Of a DNA stretch of 64,000 nucleotides, positions 43,497 through 51,564 are shown piece after piece; the first letter of the stretch is position 1, and every line of letters begins with the position of its first letter. Under the pieces are notes generated by a model that was not told where the DNA came from, did no database searches, and saw only the letters and a program-made list of their open reading frames with translations. Location: contig NZ_JAFEUV020000008.1 in NCBI RefSeq assembly GCF_017355915.2, positions 1 through 64,000 on the forward strand, written 5' to 3'. The translations under genes were made by a program, and so were the position numbers. Source of the DNA: Telluribacter roseus (GTDB lineage Bacteria; Bacteroidota; Bacteroidia; Cytophagales; Spirosomataceae).

Positions 43497-44837
43497 ATGC
43501 AGCCTGCTTCTACGACTTCCCGCAATGAGCTCTTAAAAATACTAGGTGTTGGATTCGGTATAGCCGTTACCATTGGAGGTACCATCGGTACGGGTATCCT
43601 GCGTAAGCCGGGACCCATTGCGGCGCAGCTGGGTGATCCGTGGCTGATTATGGGCGTATGGCTGGCGGTGAGCCTATATGCCTTCCTGGGTACCTTGTGT
43701 ACCATCGAACTTGGTACCTCCGTACCCAAAGCGGGAGCCTGGTACGTGTACGCCCAGCGGGCATTCGGCAGCTACGCAGGTTTTGTGGTAGGTATCAATA
43801 GCTGGCTGGGTACCTGCGCGGCACTGGGCTTTGGCGTGTATACCATGAGTGAGTACCTGGCGCTCCTGCTGCCCGGGTTGGAAGGGCAGGAGCCCTACGT
43901 GGCCATCGTACTGCTGTTGGCTTTAACAGTGGTACACTGGCTGGGACTGGCACTGGCCAGCAATTTCCAGAATGTCATGAGCTTCCTTAAGGCAGTAGGC
44001 TTGTTTGCCTTTGTGGCAATCTGCTACATCTACGGGCAGGAAGTGTCGGCGGCTGATGCGATGGCTACCACCAGCCAGATCGCCGCCACCGGTAGCTGGC
44101 TGGGGCCGCTGATCTTTTCCTTACAGGCGGTATTCTATACGTATGATGGCTGGCATACGGCTGCCTACTTTACCGAAGAAGACCGGGACCCTACCCGCAA
44201 CCTGCCCCGCTCCATGATAGGGGGTGTACTGCTGATCATAGTGATCTACCTGCTTTGTAATGCGGCTATTCTGTACATTATGCCCATGAACCAACTGGCC
44301 CAGTCGAAGCTGGCGGCAGCCGATGCCATTGGGCTTATATTTGGAGAGAGTTCGGGTAAGATCGTCACGCTGTTTCTGATGATTTCAATACTAGGTATTG
44401 TCAACGCCCAGCTACTGTTCAACCCGCGGGTGCTGTACTCCATGAGCCGTGACGGTCTGTTTCTAAGGGCCGGTACACGTGTAAATAAGGGTGGTACGCC
44501 TTCGTTGGCTATGCCACTCACTGCCGCACTGGCCATTTTGCTGATCCTGATTGGCAAGGAAGCTACCGAGAAGTTGTCCGATATTGCTACTTTCTTTTTT
44601 GTGCTTGGGCATACTTCAGGTTTTGCTTCGCTGCTGGCGCTGCGCCGGAAAGAGCCCACACTGCCGCGTCCGTGGAAGGTACCGGCCTATCCGGCACTCC
44701 CGATCGTCATGCTGATTGCTTCCATTGCCTTTCTGATAGGTGTTGTGGTACAGGATATGGCCAGCAGCCAATACGCGTTGCTCTTTATGATAATAAGTTA
44801 TCCGTTATTTCTGGTAGTACGGCGTCTGAACCAGTAG
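43497..44837 (+). CDS. APC-family amino acid permease
   Basis: A 446-residue transporter with about 12 helices. The first helix carries GGTIGTGILRKPG, the substrate-binding unwound segment typical of APC permeases; FTYDGWHTAAYFTEEDRDPTRNLPRS near residue 220 and NPRVLYSMSRDGLF follow. The substrate cannot be determined. It is convergent with the mscS gene, whose stop lies 11 bp away. Confidence 0.88.
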   Translation: MQPASTTSRNELLKILGVGFGIAVTIGGTIGTGILRKPGPIAAQLGDPWLIMGVWLAVSLYAFLGTLCTIELGTSVPKAGAWYVYAQRAFGSYAGFVVGINSWLGTCAALGFGVYTMSEYLALLLPGLEGQEPYVAIVLLLALTVVHWLGLALASNFQNVMSFLKAVGLFAFVAICYIYGQEVSAADAMATTSQIAATGSWLGPLIFSLQAVFYTYDGWHTAAYFTEEDRDPTRNLPRSMIGGVLLIIVIYLLCNAAILYIMPMNQLAQSKLAAADAIGLIFGESSGKIVTLFLMISILGIVNAQLLFNPRVLYSMSRDGLFLRAGTRVNKGGTPSLAMPLTAALAILLILIGKEATEKLSDIATFFFVLGHTSGFASLLALRRKEPTLPRPWKVPAYPALPIVMLIASIAFLIGVVVQDMASSQYALLFMIISYPLFLVVRRLNQ

Positions 44838-44847
44838 ACAGGTACCC

Positions 44848-45750
44848 TTATGAGCGGGTACCGTTCAGCAGGCTGATATCCATTTCGGACAACTTCTCGC
44901 CGCCTTTGATGCCGAAGTCCAGCGTCCGGATCGGGAATGGGATCATGATGTCATTCTGATCATAGGCTTCCTTGATGTACATAATTGCTTCAGATCTCCC
45001 CTGCAGGAAGGTAGGCTGGTCGGGTGCATTGAGCCAGAACCGGAGGCTGAAGTTGATGGAGCTGTCCCCAAACTCTTCGAAAAACAAGGTAACTTCCTCA
45101 TTAGGATCCCGGACACTGACCTTCTCCACCGCGCGTATGGTTAGGTCCTGTACTTTACGAAGGTCATCTCCGTACGATACGCCTACTGTCATATCCATCC
45201 GGCGCCTGCCTGTGGTAGTAAAGTTTTCGATGGGGTTCTGGAATACTTCCTTATTGGGTATGATTACCCGCTGTCCCTGCAGAGTTCGTAGCACCGTATC
45301 CCGGAGGTTGATTTCAATGACTGTACCAAAGTAGTCGTTGGTCTTGACCAGGTCGCCTACCCGTAGCGGATGCCGGAACGACAGAAAGATACCGGACATG
45401 AAGTTGGCGGCAATATCCTGAAAGGCAAACGCCAGCGCTATACCCGCAATACCGGCTCCGGCCAGAATGGACGTAACGGCCTTATCCAGATTGAGTATGC
45501 TCAGCGCGATAAAGATGATAACTCCGGCAAAGATGGTATAGATCAGGGAGCCAAAAAGGGCGTTGACGGTGCCGTGCGAAGAAACCCGCTGAATGAGCCG
45601 TAGCGCCAGCCGCCTGACAAACTTTGCGACAAAGAACCCCAGCACCAGTACCAGAGCTGCCAAAGCAATATTGGGCAGGAGCCGGATCAGTTCTCTGACC
45701 CAATTGTATAATTTATCCGAAAGTAAGTCTATTGCTTTATTAATATCCAT
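44848..45750 (-). CDS. mscS: small-conductance mechanosensitive channel, MscS type
   Basis: A 300-residue channel that releases solutes on hypo-osmotic shock. The preferred start is ATG 45750 (MDINKAIDLLSDKLYNWV); an upstream TTG at 45843 would lie inside a perfect palindrome and is not likely. Three hydrophobic helices span residues 20-115, with the Gly-Ala-rich pore helix TSILAGAGIAGIALAFAFQDIAAN; the beta domain has GQRVIIPN, and the C-terminal alpha-beta part ends PFPIRTLDFG. Confidence 0.9.
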   Translation of the reverse strand: MDINKAIDLLSDKLYNWVRELIRLLPNIALAALVLVLGFFVAKFVRRLALRLIQRVSSHGTVNALFGSLIYTIFAGVIIFIALSILNLDKAVTSILAGAGIAGIALAFAFQDIAANFMSGIFLSFRHPLRVGDLVKTNDYFGTVIEINLRDTVLRTLQGQRVIIPNKEVFQNPIENFTTTGRRRMDMTVGVSYGDDLRKVQDLTIRAVEKVSVRDPNEEVTLFFEEFGDSSINFSLRFWLNAPDQPTFLQGRSEAIMYIKEAYDQNDIMIPFPIRTLDFGIKGGEKLSEMDISLLNGTRS

Positions 45751-45836
45751 AGCAGTAAAGGTGTGGACCTTCTGGTATAACCTGCTGAGATATGAAAGGT
45801 TTGGCGGCCAGGCTGGATCTGTAATAGGAGCCAGGA

Positions 45837-45876
45837 CTAACAAAAAAGGAGAGCCCGGGCTCTCCTTTTTTGTTAG
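45837..45876. terminator. perfect 40-bp palindrome, bidirectional terminator
   Basis: CTAACAAAAAAGGAGAGCCC (45837-45856) is followed at once by its exact reverse complement (45857-45876), and the right end abuts the stop codon of the DUF3127 gene (45877-45879). A6/T6 tracts on both sides make it a terminator in either direction. Confidence 0.85.
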
Positions 45877-46254
45877 TTAGAACGGTAGATCGTCTGATTC
45901 GTCTTCCGAGAAAGTCATGCTGGGTGGGAGGGGAGCTGCTGACTCCGAAAAGTCCGCATTGCTACGGCTGCTTCCACCGCCGCTACCGGCTTTCTCCACT
46001 TTCCATGCTTTTACTTCAGTATACCACCGCTGGTTGTACTCGCGGCTTTCGATATCAATAGAGGCAGTGACATTATCACCTTCTCTCAGGTTAAACTGAT
46101 CAATTTTATCACCCCACATAGTAATACATACCTTGCGCGGGAACTGGGACTGGGTCTGAATCTCAAGAACAAATTCCTGCTTACGCCACGTCCCGTTTTT
46201 CCCCTGGCCATTGACCTCTGGGAGCAGCGAAATAACTTTTCCGGATAATTCCAT
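45877..46254 (-). CDS. DUF3127 protein with SSB-like acidic tail
   Basis: A 125-residue OB-fold-like protein: MELSGKVISLLPEVNGQGKNGTWRKQEFVLE, RKVCITMWGDKIDQFNLREGDNVTASIDIESREYNQRWYTEVKAWKVEK match the DUF3127 family. A Gly/Ser-rich linker at about 90-110 leads to a C-terminal DESDDLPF (118-125), very like the acidic DDxPF tip by which SSB recruits repair enzymes. It may bind single-stranded DNA or a repair complex; this is inference. Confidence 0.8.
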   Translation of the reverse strand: MELSGKVISLLPEVNGQGKNGTWRKQEFVLEIQTQSQFPRKVCITMWGDKIDQFNLREGDNVTASIDIESREYNQRWYTEVKAWKVEKAGSGGGSSRSNADFSESAAPLPPSMTFSEDESDDLPF

Positions 46255-46356
46255 TTAGACTTGTGTTAAGGTACAGTACTGTACGGATTGTAGTGTTTGA
46301 TTACCCCAAATTTACGGGTTTTGCTACGCTTCGCCAAGCTTTCGGGGCGGCAATCG

Positions 46357-47496
46357 TCAACCGATTGCTTTTTCCAGATCTCCGATCAGGTCTTCCACAT
46401 CTTCTATACCTACGCTGAGCCGGATCAGGGTATCTTTGAGTCCACCTTTCAGGCGTTCTACTGCCGGTATACTGGCGTGGGTCATGCTGGCCGGGTGGGT
46501 ACACAGCGACTCTACACCGCCCAGCGACTCTCCCAGAGAGAACACCTCCAGGCTTTCCATCACCTTGACGGCCTCCTCGTATACATCACCTTTCAGCTCA
46601 AAAGATACCATGCCGCCAAAGCCGCGCATCTGCCGGGCGGCCAACTCGTGGCCGGGGTGGTCGGGCAGGCCGGGGTAGTATACCTTACCTACCTTGGGGT
46701 GCTCCTGCAGCCACTGGGCTATGCGTCCGGCGTTTTCGCAGTGGCGCTGCATACGGATATGCAGGGTCTTGAGGCCGCGTAGTACCAGAAAACAATCCTG
46801 TGGGCCGGGTACGGCTCCGCTGGCGTTCTGGATGAAGGCCAGTTGCTGGGCCAGCTCCGTGTCGTTCAATACCAGGGCACCCATTACTGTATCTGAGTGT
46901 CCGCCCAGGTACTTGGTCACGGAGTGCATCACGATGTCAGCGCCCAGGTCCAGCGGGTTCTGCAGGTAGGGCGACGCAAAAGTATTATCCACAACGCACA
47001 TAATACCCCGATCGCGGGCCAGCTTTGCCACGGCGGCTACATCTATAATCCGGAGCAGCGGATTGGTAGGCGTTTCGACCCAGATCATCTTGGTCTTATC
47101 CGTAATGGCCTGCTCCACGTTGGAGATATCGCTCATATCCACAAAGCTGAACACCTGGCCCAGTGGCTCGAATATCCGCTTCATGATCCGGTAGGTACCG
47201 CCATACAGGTCATTGGTACTTATGATTTCATCGCCGGGACGGAACAGCTTCAGTATGGCGTCCGTGGCGGCCAGTCCGGAGGCGTAGCAGAGGCCATGCT
47301 GACCGTTTTCAAGGGCAGCCAGGGCTTTCTGCAGGGCCGTACGCGTAGGGTTGTGGGTACGGGAGTATTCGTAGCCTTTGTGCTTGCCGGGGCTTTCCTG
47401 CACGTAGGTAGAGGTTTGGTAGATGGGCGTCATGATAGCGCCGGTGGTAGGATCAGGCTCTACGCCCGCGTGTATGGCTTTGGTTCCGAATCGCAT
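46357..47496 (-). CDS. cystathionine gamma-synthase/gamma-lyase-type PLP enzyme
   Basis: A 379-residue PLP enzyme of trans-sulfuration. PIYQTSTYVQESPG and YEYSRTHNPTR near the N-terminus, ETPTNPLLRIIDV near 141-153, and the PLP lysine Lys195 in HSVTKYLGGHSD. The C-terminal end GGVESLCTHPASMTHASIP fits both the synthase (metB) and the lyase (mccB-like). No met-operon genes are adjacent. Start ATG 47496 is followed by the expected MRFGTKAIHAG. Confidence 0.92.
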   Translation of the reverse strand: MRFGTKAIHAGVEPDPTTGAIMTPIYQTSTYVQESPGKHKGYEYSRTHNPTRTALQKALAALENGQHGLCYASGLAATDAILKLFRPGDEIISTNDLYGGTYRIMKRIFEPLGQVFSFVDMSDISNVEQAITDKTKMIWVETPTNPLLRIIDVAAVAKLARDRGIMCVVDNTFASPYLQNPLDLGADIVMHSVTKYLGGHSDTVMGALVLNDTELAQQLAFIQNASGAVPGPQDCFLVLRGLKTLHIRMQRHCENAGRIAQWLQEHPKVGKVYYPGLPDHPGHELAARQMRGFGGMVSFELKGDVYEEAVKVMESLEVFSLGESLGGVESLCTHPASMTHASIPAVERLKGGLKDTLIRLSVGIEDVEDLIGDLEKAIG

Positions 47497-47661
47497 GTAT
47501 GTAGTATCGTTTGTATAAGTACTGGAAAAGAGCTGTGTGTTTAAAACAGACGCGTTCGGTGGATTGTTGGAATAAAAGATCCGGATCAGCGGCTTTGTGA
47601 GTCCCTGGTTTTACTTATGGCTGAATCTGCTTTCCTTTGCTCCTAAACAAATACTTATTGC

Positions 47662-48336
47662 TTGGCTAATTCTTTTCTACGCAAGTACCCGCTCCCGCTT
47701 CTGCTCAGTACGCTTCTGACGGTGATGCCACTGGTGACCAGCTCCTTGTTTACGGGCTGGGCTATTACCCACGAGAGTAGTATTACCGGCTGGACCCTGA
47801 TGCAGTGGGTAGGGCTGACGGGGGCGCTGGCCGTAGCGTCGGCACTGGCTCTGGTACCGCCGGGCTTCCTGGCGCTGGTATATGGGTACATACTGGGGTG
47901 GATCTCGCTCCCCCTGCTGTTTGCCATGAATATAGTAGCGATTGCTATGGTGTACTTCCTGGCCCGTTACCTGAAGGCGAATGAGATGCTACTGTATCTG
48001 GAACAGGCTTTTCCCAGTGCTAAAACTATCCTGACTCGCTTTCGGGAGAATCAGCTGAAGCTGATATTCTTTACCAAACTTTCACCGGTACTTCCTTTTG
48101 CCGTTACCAACCTGTTGTTTGCCCTGGCGGGAGCCAGCCTGAGGCGCATGCTGCTGGGAGGGGCGCTGGGAATGGTACCCCGTACTATACTAACTGTATG
48201 GGCCGGTACTAAGGCCAAAGAAATCCGGTACTTGCTCGAACATCCCAATGAGGGTCTGGCTACTCAGGTGCTCCTGCTGGCGCTCTTGCTGATCTCGACG
48301 GTAGGGATAGGCTGGTTTTTTAAGCCAAAAAAATGA
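47662..48336 (+). CDS. TVP38/VTT-domain membrane protein
   Basis: A 224-residue membrane protein with five to six helices; the core LALVYGYILGWISLPLLFAMNIVAIAMVYFLARYL and KLIFFTKLSPVLPFAVTNLLFALAG is the VTT/DedA-like (SNARE-associated) domain, whose relatives move lipids or are exporters. The start is TTG 47662, giving MANSFLRKYPLPLLL; no better ATG exists upstream. Its stop lies in the stem of the hairpin at 48333-48359. Confidence 0.78.
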   Translation: MANSFLRKYPLPLLLSTLLTVMPLVTSSLFTGWAITHESSITGWTLMQWVGLTGALAVASALALVPPGFLALVYGYILGWISLPLLFAMNIVAIAMVYFLARYLKANEMLLYLEQAFPSAKTILTRFRENQLKLIFFTKLSPVLPFAVTNLLFALAGASLRRMLLGGALGMVPRTILTVWAGTKAKEIRYLLEHPNEGLATQVLLLALLLISTVGIGWFFKPKK

Positions 48337-48359
48337 GAGGCCCGATTCGGGCCTCTCAT
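48333..48359. terminator. hairpin overlapping the end of a gene
   Basis: ATGAGAGGCCCG (48333-48344), loop ATT, CGGGCCTCTCAT (48348-48359); perfect 12-bp stem containing the stop codon TGA (48334-48336). No long T-tract. It separates convergent genes. Confidence 0.6.
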
Positions 48360-48383
48360 GATCATCGTCCTCAGTGAGCTATT

Positions 48384-48818
48384 TCAATGGTCGTGCGTTC
48401 TCATCCATTCATCCATTGAAAATTTACCGGATCCTGCAACGGTGAAGACAATCACTAGAAGGAGCGTGATAACAGAGAGCCAGAGCTCGGAGTTGAGGTA
48501 CGAGAATCCCATACGTAGGTTTACGAAAAATACAGCAAAAAATAAGATCGGTATCTGTAGAATACAGGCCAGACGGGTCATGCTGCCCAGGGCAATCAGG
48601 AAGCCGCCGAAGATATGGGCAAAGGCCACGTAGTGTACCGCCATTACAGACCACAGGTCGAAGTTCAAGCCGTTAACTAATTGGGCCAAACGGGTAGTAT
48701 CGCTGATGAAGCTGATTCCTTTTACGAAAAGCAGTACTCCAAGGGCAATACGAACGATGTCAAGCCACGCCGGATGATGCGTTTCACCCCAGCGCTCAAT
48801 ACGATGAACTACATTCAT
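48384..48818 (-). CDS. DoxX-family membrane protein
   Basis: A 144-residue membrane protein with four helices: DIVRIALGVLLFVKGISFI, then YVAFAHIFGGFLIALGSMTRLACILQIPILFFAVFF, and SELWLSVITLLLVIVFTVAGSGKFS. The RLACILQIPILF and AGSGKFSMDEWM signatures fit the DoxX/SURF4-like family, associated with quinone or thiosulfate metabolism. Role here not known. Single gene. Confidence 0.82.
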   Translation of the reverse strand: MNVVHRIERWGETHHPAWLDIVRIALGVLLFVKGISFISDTTRLAQLVNGLNFDLWSVMAVHYVAFAHIFGGFLIALGSMTRLACILQIPILFFAVFFVNLRMGFSYLNSELWLSVITLLLVIVFTVAGSGKFSMDEWMRTHDH

Positions 48819-48886
48819 AGCGTATATAAGTTTATGACGATGAGAAAGTTACCTCTTTACTTGCATAAAGTCAAGTAATAAGTAAC

Positions 48887-49684
48887 TTATTTTAATAAAG
48901 TGGAGATATAAGGGGTTGCATGGGCTACTAATCGGGTGTGTCCGCAGTTGAGGATATGGTACTGGTCAGGAGGAAGGAGGCGGGATAGAGGCGCGACCTG
49001 AGCCGGGCGAAGCATCTGGTCGTGGCGCCCCATGAAGAGGTATACCAGTACGCCATGCTTTTGAAGAGTGTTATAGAGAGCAGGAATGTCAAAGCGTAGC
49101 TGCCGGAACGCCACCCAGGAATGGTACACAGTATGTCGCCTTTCGGGAGTAGCCAGCATGTGCTGGACGAAGCGTACGAGGCTTCCGCTGATCAGGCGGG
49201 TCTTTTCCAGGAGCCGGGCCGCATGTATAAGGGTTTCATGATGATCAAGTACCCAGTGAAAGAGCCTCCGGGCAGGAGCCAGGCGAGTAGCCAATCCGTA
49301 TAGGGGGTGCTCAGAGACACCGTCGGGAGCCATCAAAAAAGCCTTATCAATACGCTCGGGAAAAGCCTCAAGCGTAGCCAGCGCAAAGCGGCCGCCCATG
49401 CTGAACCCCGCTACATCAAACCTGTCGATGCTATGGGAAGATAAAAAGTCCTGGATGATCTGTTTCCAGGCTGCTTTGGTGATAGGTTTGTCTTCGGAAA
49501 TGGTGTCAGGTAATAAAAGATCCCTGCTCTGCCCGTGGAAGAAAAGATCAAATGCGTAGATGGTGTAGTAGTCGCCAAGGGCGTCGGCAAGGGGTTGGTA
49601 GCAACTGGCTCCTTCCTGACCAATGCCATGAAAAGCAAGTAGTACGTGCGGGCCGTGACCCAGGCGGTGGTAGTGGAGCGGCAT
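48887..49684 (-). CDS. alpha/beta hydrolase
   Basis: A 265-residue alpha/beta-hydrolase fold enzyme. Oxyanion HGIGQEG near the N-terminus, nucleophile elbow GFSMGG with Ser, an acid GRHDQM and a final catalytic His in CGHTRLVAH. Substrate unknown. I chose ATG 49684 (MPLHYHRLGHG) over a TTG three codons upstream at 49693. The upstream TTG would overlap the end of the toxin-like frame, so the pair may once have been coupled. Confidence 0.85.
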   Translation of the reverse strand: MPLHYHRLGHGPHVLLAFHGIGQEGASCYQPLADALGDYYTIYAFDLFFHGQSRDLLLPDTISEDKPITKAAWKQIIQDFLSSHSIDRFDVAGFSMGGRFALATLEAFPERIDKAFLMAPDGVSEHPLYGLATRLAPARRLFHWVLDHHETLIHAARLLEKTRLISGSLVRFVQHMLATPERRHTVYHSWVAFRQLRFDIPALYNTLQKHGVLVYLFMGRHDQMLRPAQVAPLSRLLPPDQYHILNCGHTRLVAHATPYISTLLK

Positions 49685-49689
49685 AGAGA

Positions 49690-49953
49690 TCAATCGTAAG
49701 CTTCACGGCGATGACGGACGCCCGAAACTTCTACAATCCGTATGGTATCTTCAACTATATAAAGTATGCGGTATTCACCGATGCGTATTCTATAGTAATT
49801 TTTACTTCCCACTAACTTTTTACAACCTGATGGACGAGGCTCCTCGGCAAGCTTTTGAATAGCAGGAATTATACGGGCAATTTCTTTGGGAGGTAGTTAT
49901 TTAATTTCCTTTTGCGCTGAGGAGGCTATTCTGACTAAATACTGCTCAGACAT
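49690..49953 (-). pseudogene. RelE/ParE-type toxin gene with an in-frame stop
   Basis: From ATG 49953-49951 the frame encodes SEQYLVRIASSAQKEIK, then a TAA stop at codon 19 (49899-49897), then continues LPPKEIARIIPAIQKLA and on, through NYYRIRIGEYRILYIVED and VRHRREAYD, to TGA at 49690-49692. This is an 87-residue RelE/ParE/HigB-type ribonuclease or gyrase toxin interrupted by one nonsense codon (AAA or CAA to TAA). The start overlaps the end of the antitoxin gene by three bases, as in a TA operon. Without readthrough it yields only an 18-residue peptide, so the toxin is probably dead. Confidence 0.85.
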
Positions 49954-50137
49954 CCAGCTTCCCTTCGTTCTTTAATTCAGTAACAAAATCTTCCAGTGAA
50001 ACCGAATCTTCGCTCTTACGGTATTCTATTAGTAGGGCGTCCAGAATATCTTCTACTAGCTCCTGATGCTCTTCAAGATTAATAACGATATCTGTCTTAT
50101 TCCCTTTTTCGTCGGTTATATAGCGTATTCCTGTCAT
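49946..50137 (-). CDS. antitoxin of type II TA pair
   Basis: A 63-residue acidic protein (MTGIRYITDEKGNKTDIVINLEEHQELVEDILDALL...), with a short beta N-terminus and amphipathic helices; size and position before a RelE-type toxin fit a type II antitoxin of the kind that neutralises RelE. Family-level assignment is uncertain. Its stop TGA is 3 bp after the toxin ATG begins on this strand. It may persist to protect against the same toxin elsewhere. Confidence 0.78.
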   Translation of the reverse strand: MTGIRYITDEKGNKTDIVINLEEHQELVEDILDALLIEYRKSEDSVSLEDFVTELKNEGKLDV

Positions 50138-50175
50138 GGCTAATGCACATAGTAGTTATAAGAGCAATTTATAAA

Positions 50176-50211
50176 AATACCTCCGGAAATATAACTGTTT
50201 CCGGAGGTATT
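50176..50211 (-). terminator. terminator of prfB
   Basis: AATACCTCCGGAAA (50176-50189) pairs with TTTCCGGAGGTATT (50198-50211); the minus strand ends in TTTTT. It lies 6 bp past the prfB stop. Confidence 0.9.
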
Positions 50212-50216
50212 CTATT

Positions 50217-51291
50217 TTATGACTCCATTAGATACGCCTTGATGAAGTCATTGATTTCACCGTTCAGTACCGCATCGGTATTAGAAGTCTGGTAGTTTGT
50301 CCGGTGGTCCTTGACACGGCGGTCGTCGAGTACGTAGCTGCGGATTTGCGATCCCCACTCGATCTTACGCTTGGAGGCTTCCACCTCGGCGCGTGCGGCA
50401 TTACGCTTTTCCAGCTCGATTTGGTACAGACGTGACTTGAGCAGGCGGATGGCTACCTCCTTGTTCATGAGCTGCGAGCGCTCCTGCTGACAGGCAATGA
50501 TTATGCCCGAAGGTTTGTGGTGCAGACGCACGGCCGTTTCCACCTTGTTTACGTTCTGTCCACCGGCACCACCCGAGCGGTAGGTATCCCAGGTAATATC
50601 AGCCGGGTTTACTTCAATCTCAATATCATCGTTGGCCAGCGGGTACACGTACACCGACGTAAAGGACGTATGCCGGCGGGCGTTGGAATCAAAGGGCGAG
50701 ATGCGCACCAGACGGTGTACTCCGTTTTCGGACTTGAGGTTTCCGTAGGCGTAGTCGCCGTCGATTTCGAGCGTTACGGATTTTACTCCCGCTACGTCAC
50801 CGTCCTGTATATCTACTTCACGTACTTTGTAGCCGTTCTTCTCGGCCCACATGATGTACATCCGCATCAGCATCGAGGCCCAGTCCTGCGACTCGGTACC
50901 TCCGGCTCCGGCGTTGATCTCGATCACGGCGGGTAGTTCGTCACCTTCTTCACCCATCATTTTCCGGAACTCTATTTCGTCCAGCTTGGCGGCGAGTTTA
51001 CGGCCTTCTTCGTCTACCTCCTCTTCGGTGGCTTCGTCGGCTTCGTAAAACTCCCAGATGGTATCCAGGTCGTCGCGCAGGCGCGACAGCTCTTCGTAGC
51101 CCTGCGTCCAGAACTTCAGGCCACGTATTTCTTTCATGGTACGCTCAGCGCGTTCGGAGTCACCCCAGAACTCCGGCTGGGCGGTTTGTTGTTCGAGGTC
51201 GTCTAGTTGTTGCTTACGATTAGCGTAGTCAAAGATACCTCCCCAAGGCCTCTACTCTGGCCTTCAAGTCTTTCAACTGTTCAAGTGTCAT
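50217..51291 (-). CDS. prfB: peptide chain release factor 2, with programmed +1 frameshift
   Basis: Release factor for UGA/UAA stops. Translation begins at ATG 51291, reads 20 codons, meets TGA at 51231-51229 and must shift +1 on CTT-TGA-C to continue from GAC at 51230 to the stop at 50217, giving 357 residues. GGQ is at about 243-245 ([12 protein letters not shown]) and the stop-reading SPF at about 198-200. The shift region is complete (see next entry). RF2 thus controls its own synthesis. Confidence 0.95.
51228..51244 (-). promoter_or_regulatory. RF2 recoding site
   Basis: Reading on the minus strand: an SD-like GGGGAGG (51244-51238), then TAT, slippery CTT (51234-51232), stop TGA (51231-51229) and C. 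This is the classic RF2 frameshift signal (SD-like stretch, CUU, UGA C). When RF2 is low the ribosome shifts one base forward. Confidence 0.92.
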
Positions 51292-51512
51292 ATTGAAAAG
51301 AGTTAATTTTTAAAATACTTATTACCTACTACGGTTGCCGGATCCATTAGAAGTACTCCTCCAACAATCGTTGCCGCCCGATGATTTATGACCGTCAGGG
51401 CTTTACCCCTACATAGGTACCAGGGGCAGCAAAGATAATAACAATTCGACAGGGACCTTGGGTTCGGGCAAATACCATCCGGTGTCGGTGTAGGCATTCC
51501 CGCAAATCGTCT

Positions 51513-51520
51513 TAACTTTG
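51513..51520 (+). promoter_or_regulatory. probable -7 element of lpd
   Basis: TAACTTTG fits TAnnTTTG and lies 44 bp before the lpd ATG. No good -33 element was found, so confidence is moderate. Confidence 0.4.
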
Positions 51521-51564
51521 TAGCGTTTTTCAGTAAAACCATTTTTACCAAAAATCAATAGGAA

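Noticed and set aside
51303-51551. 82-codon minus-strand frame between prfB and lpd
   Set aside because: It overlaps the lpd promoter region and shows no protein-like pattern.
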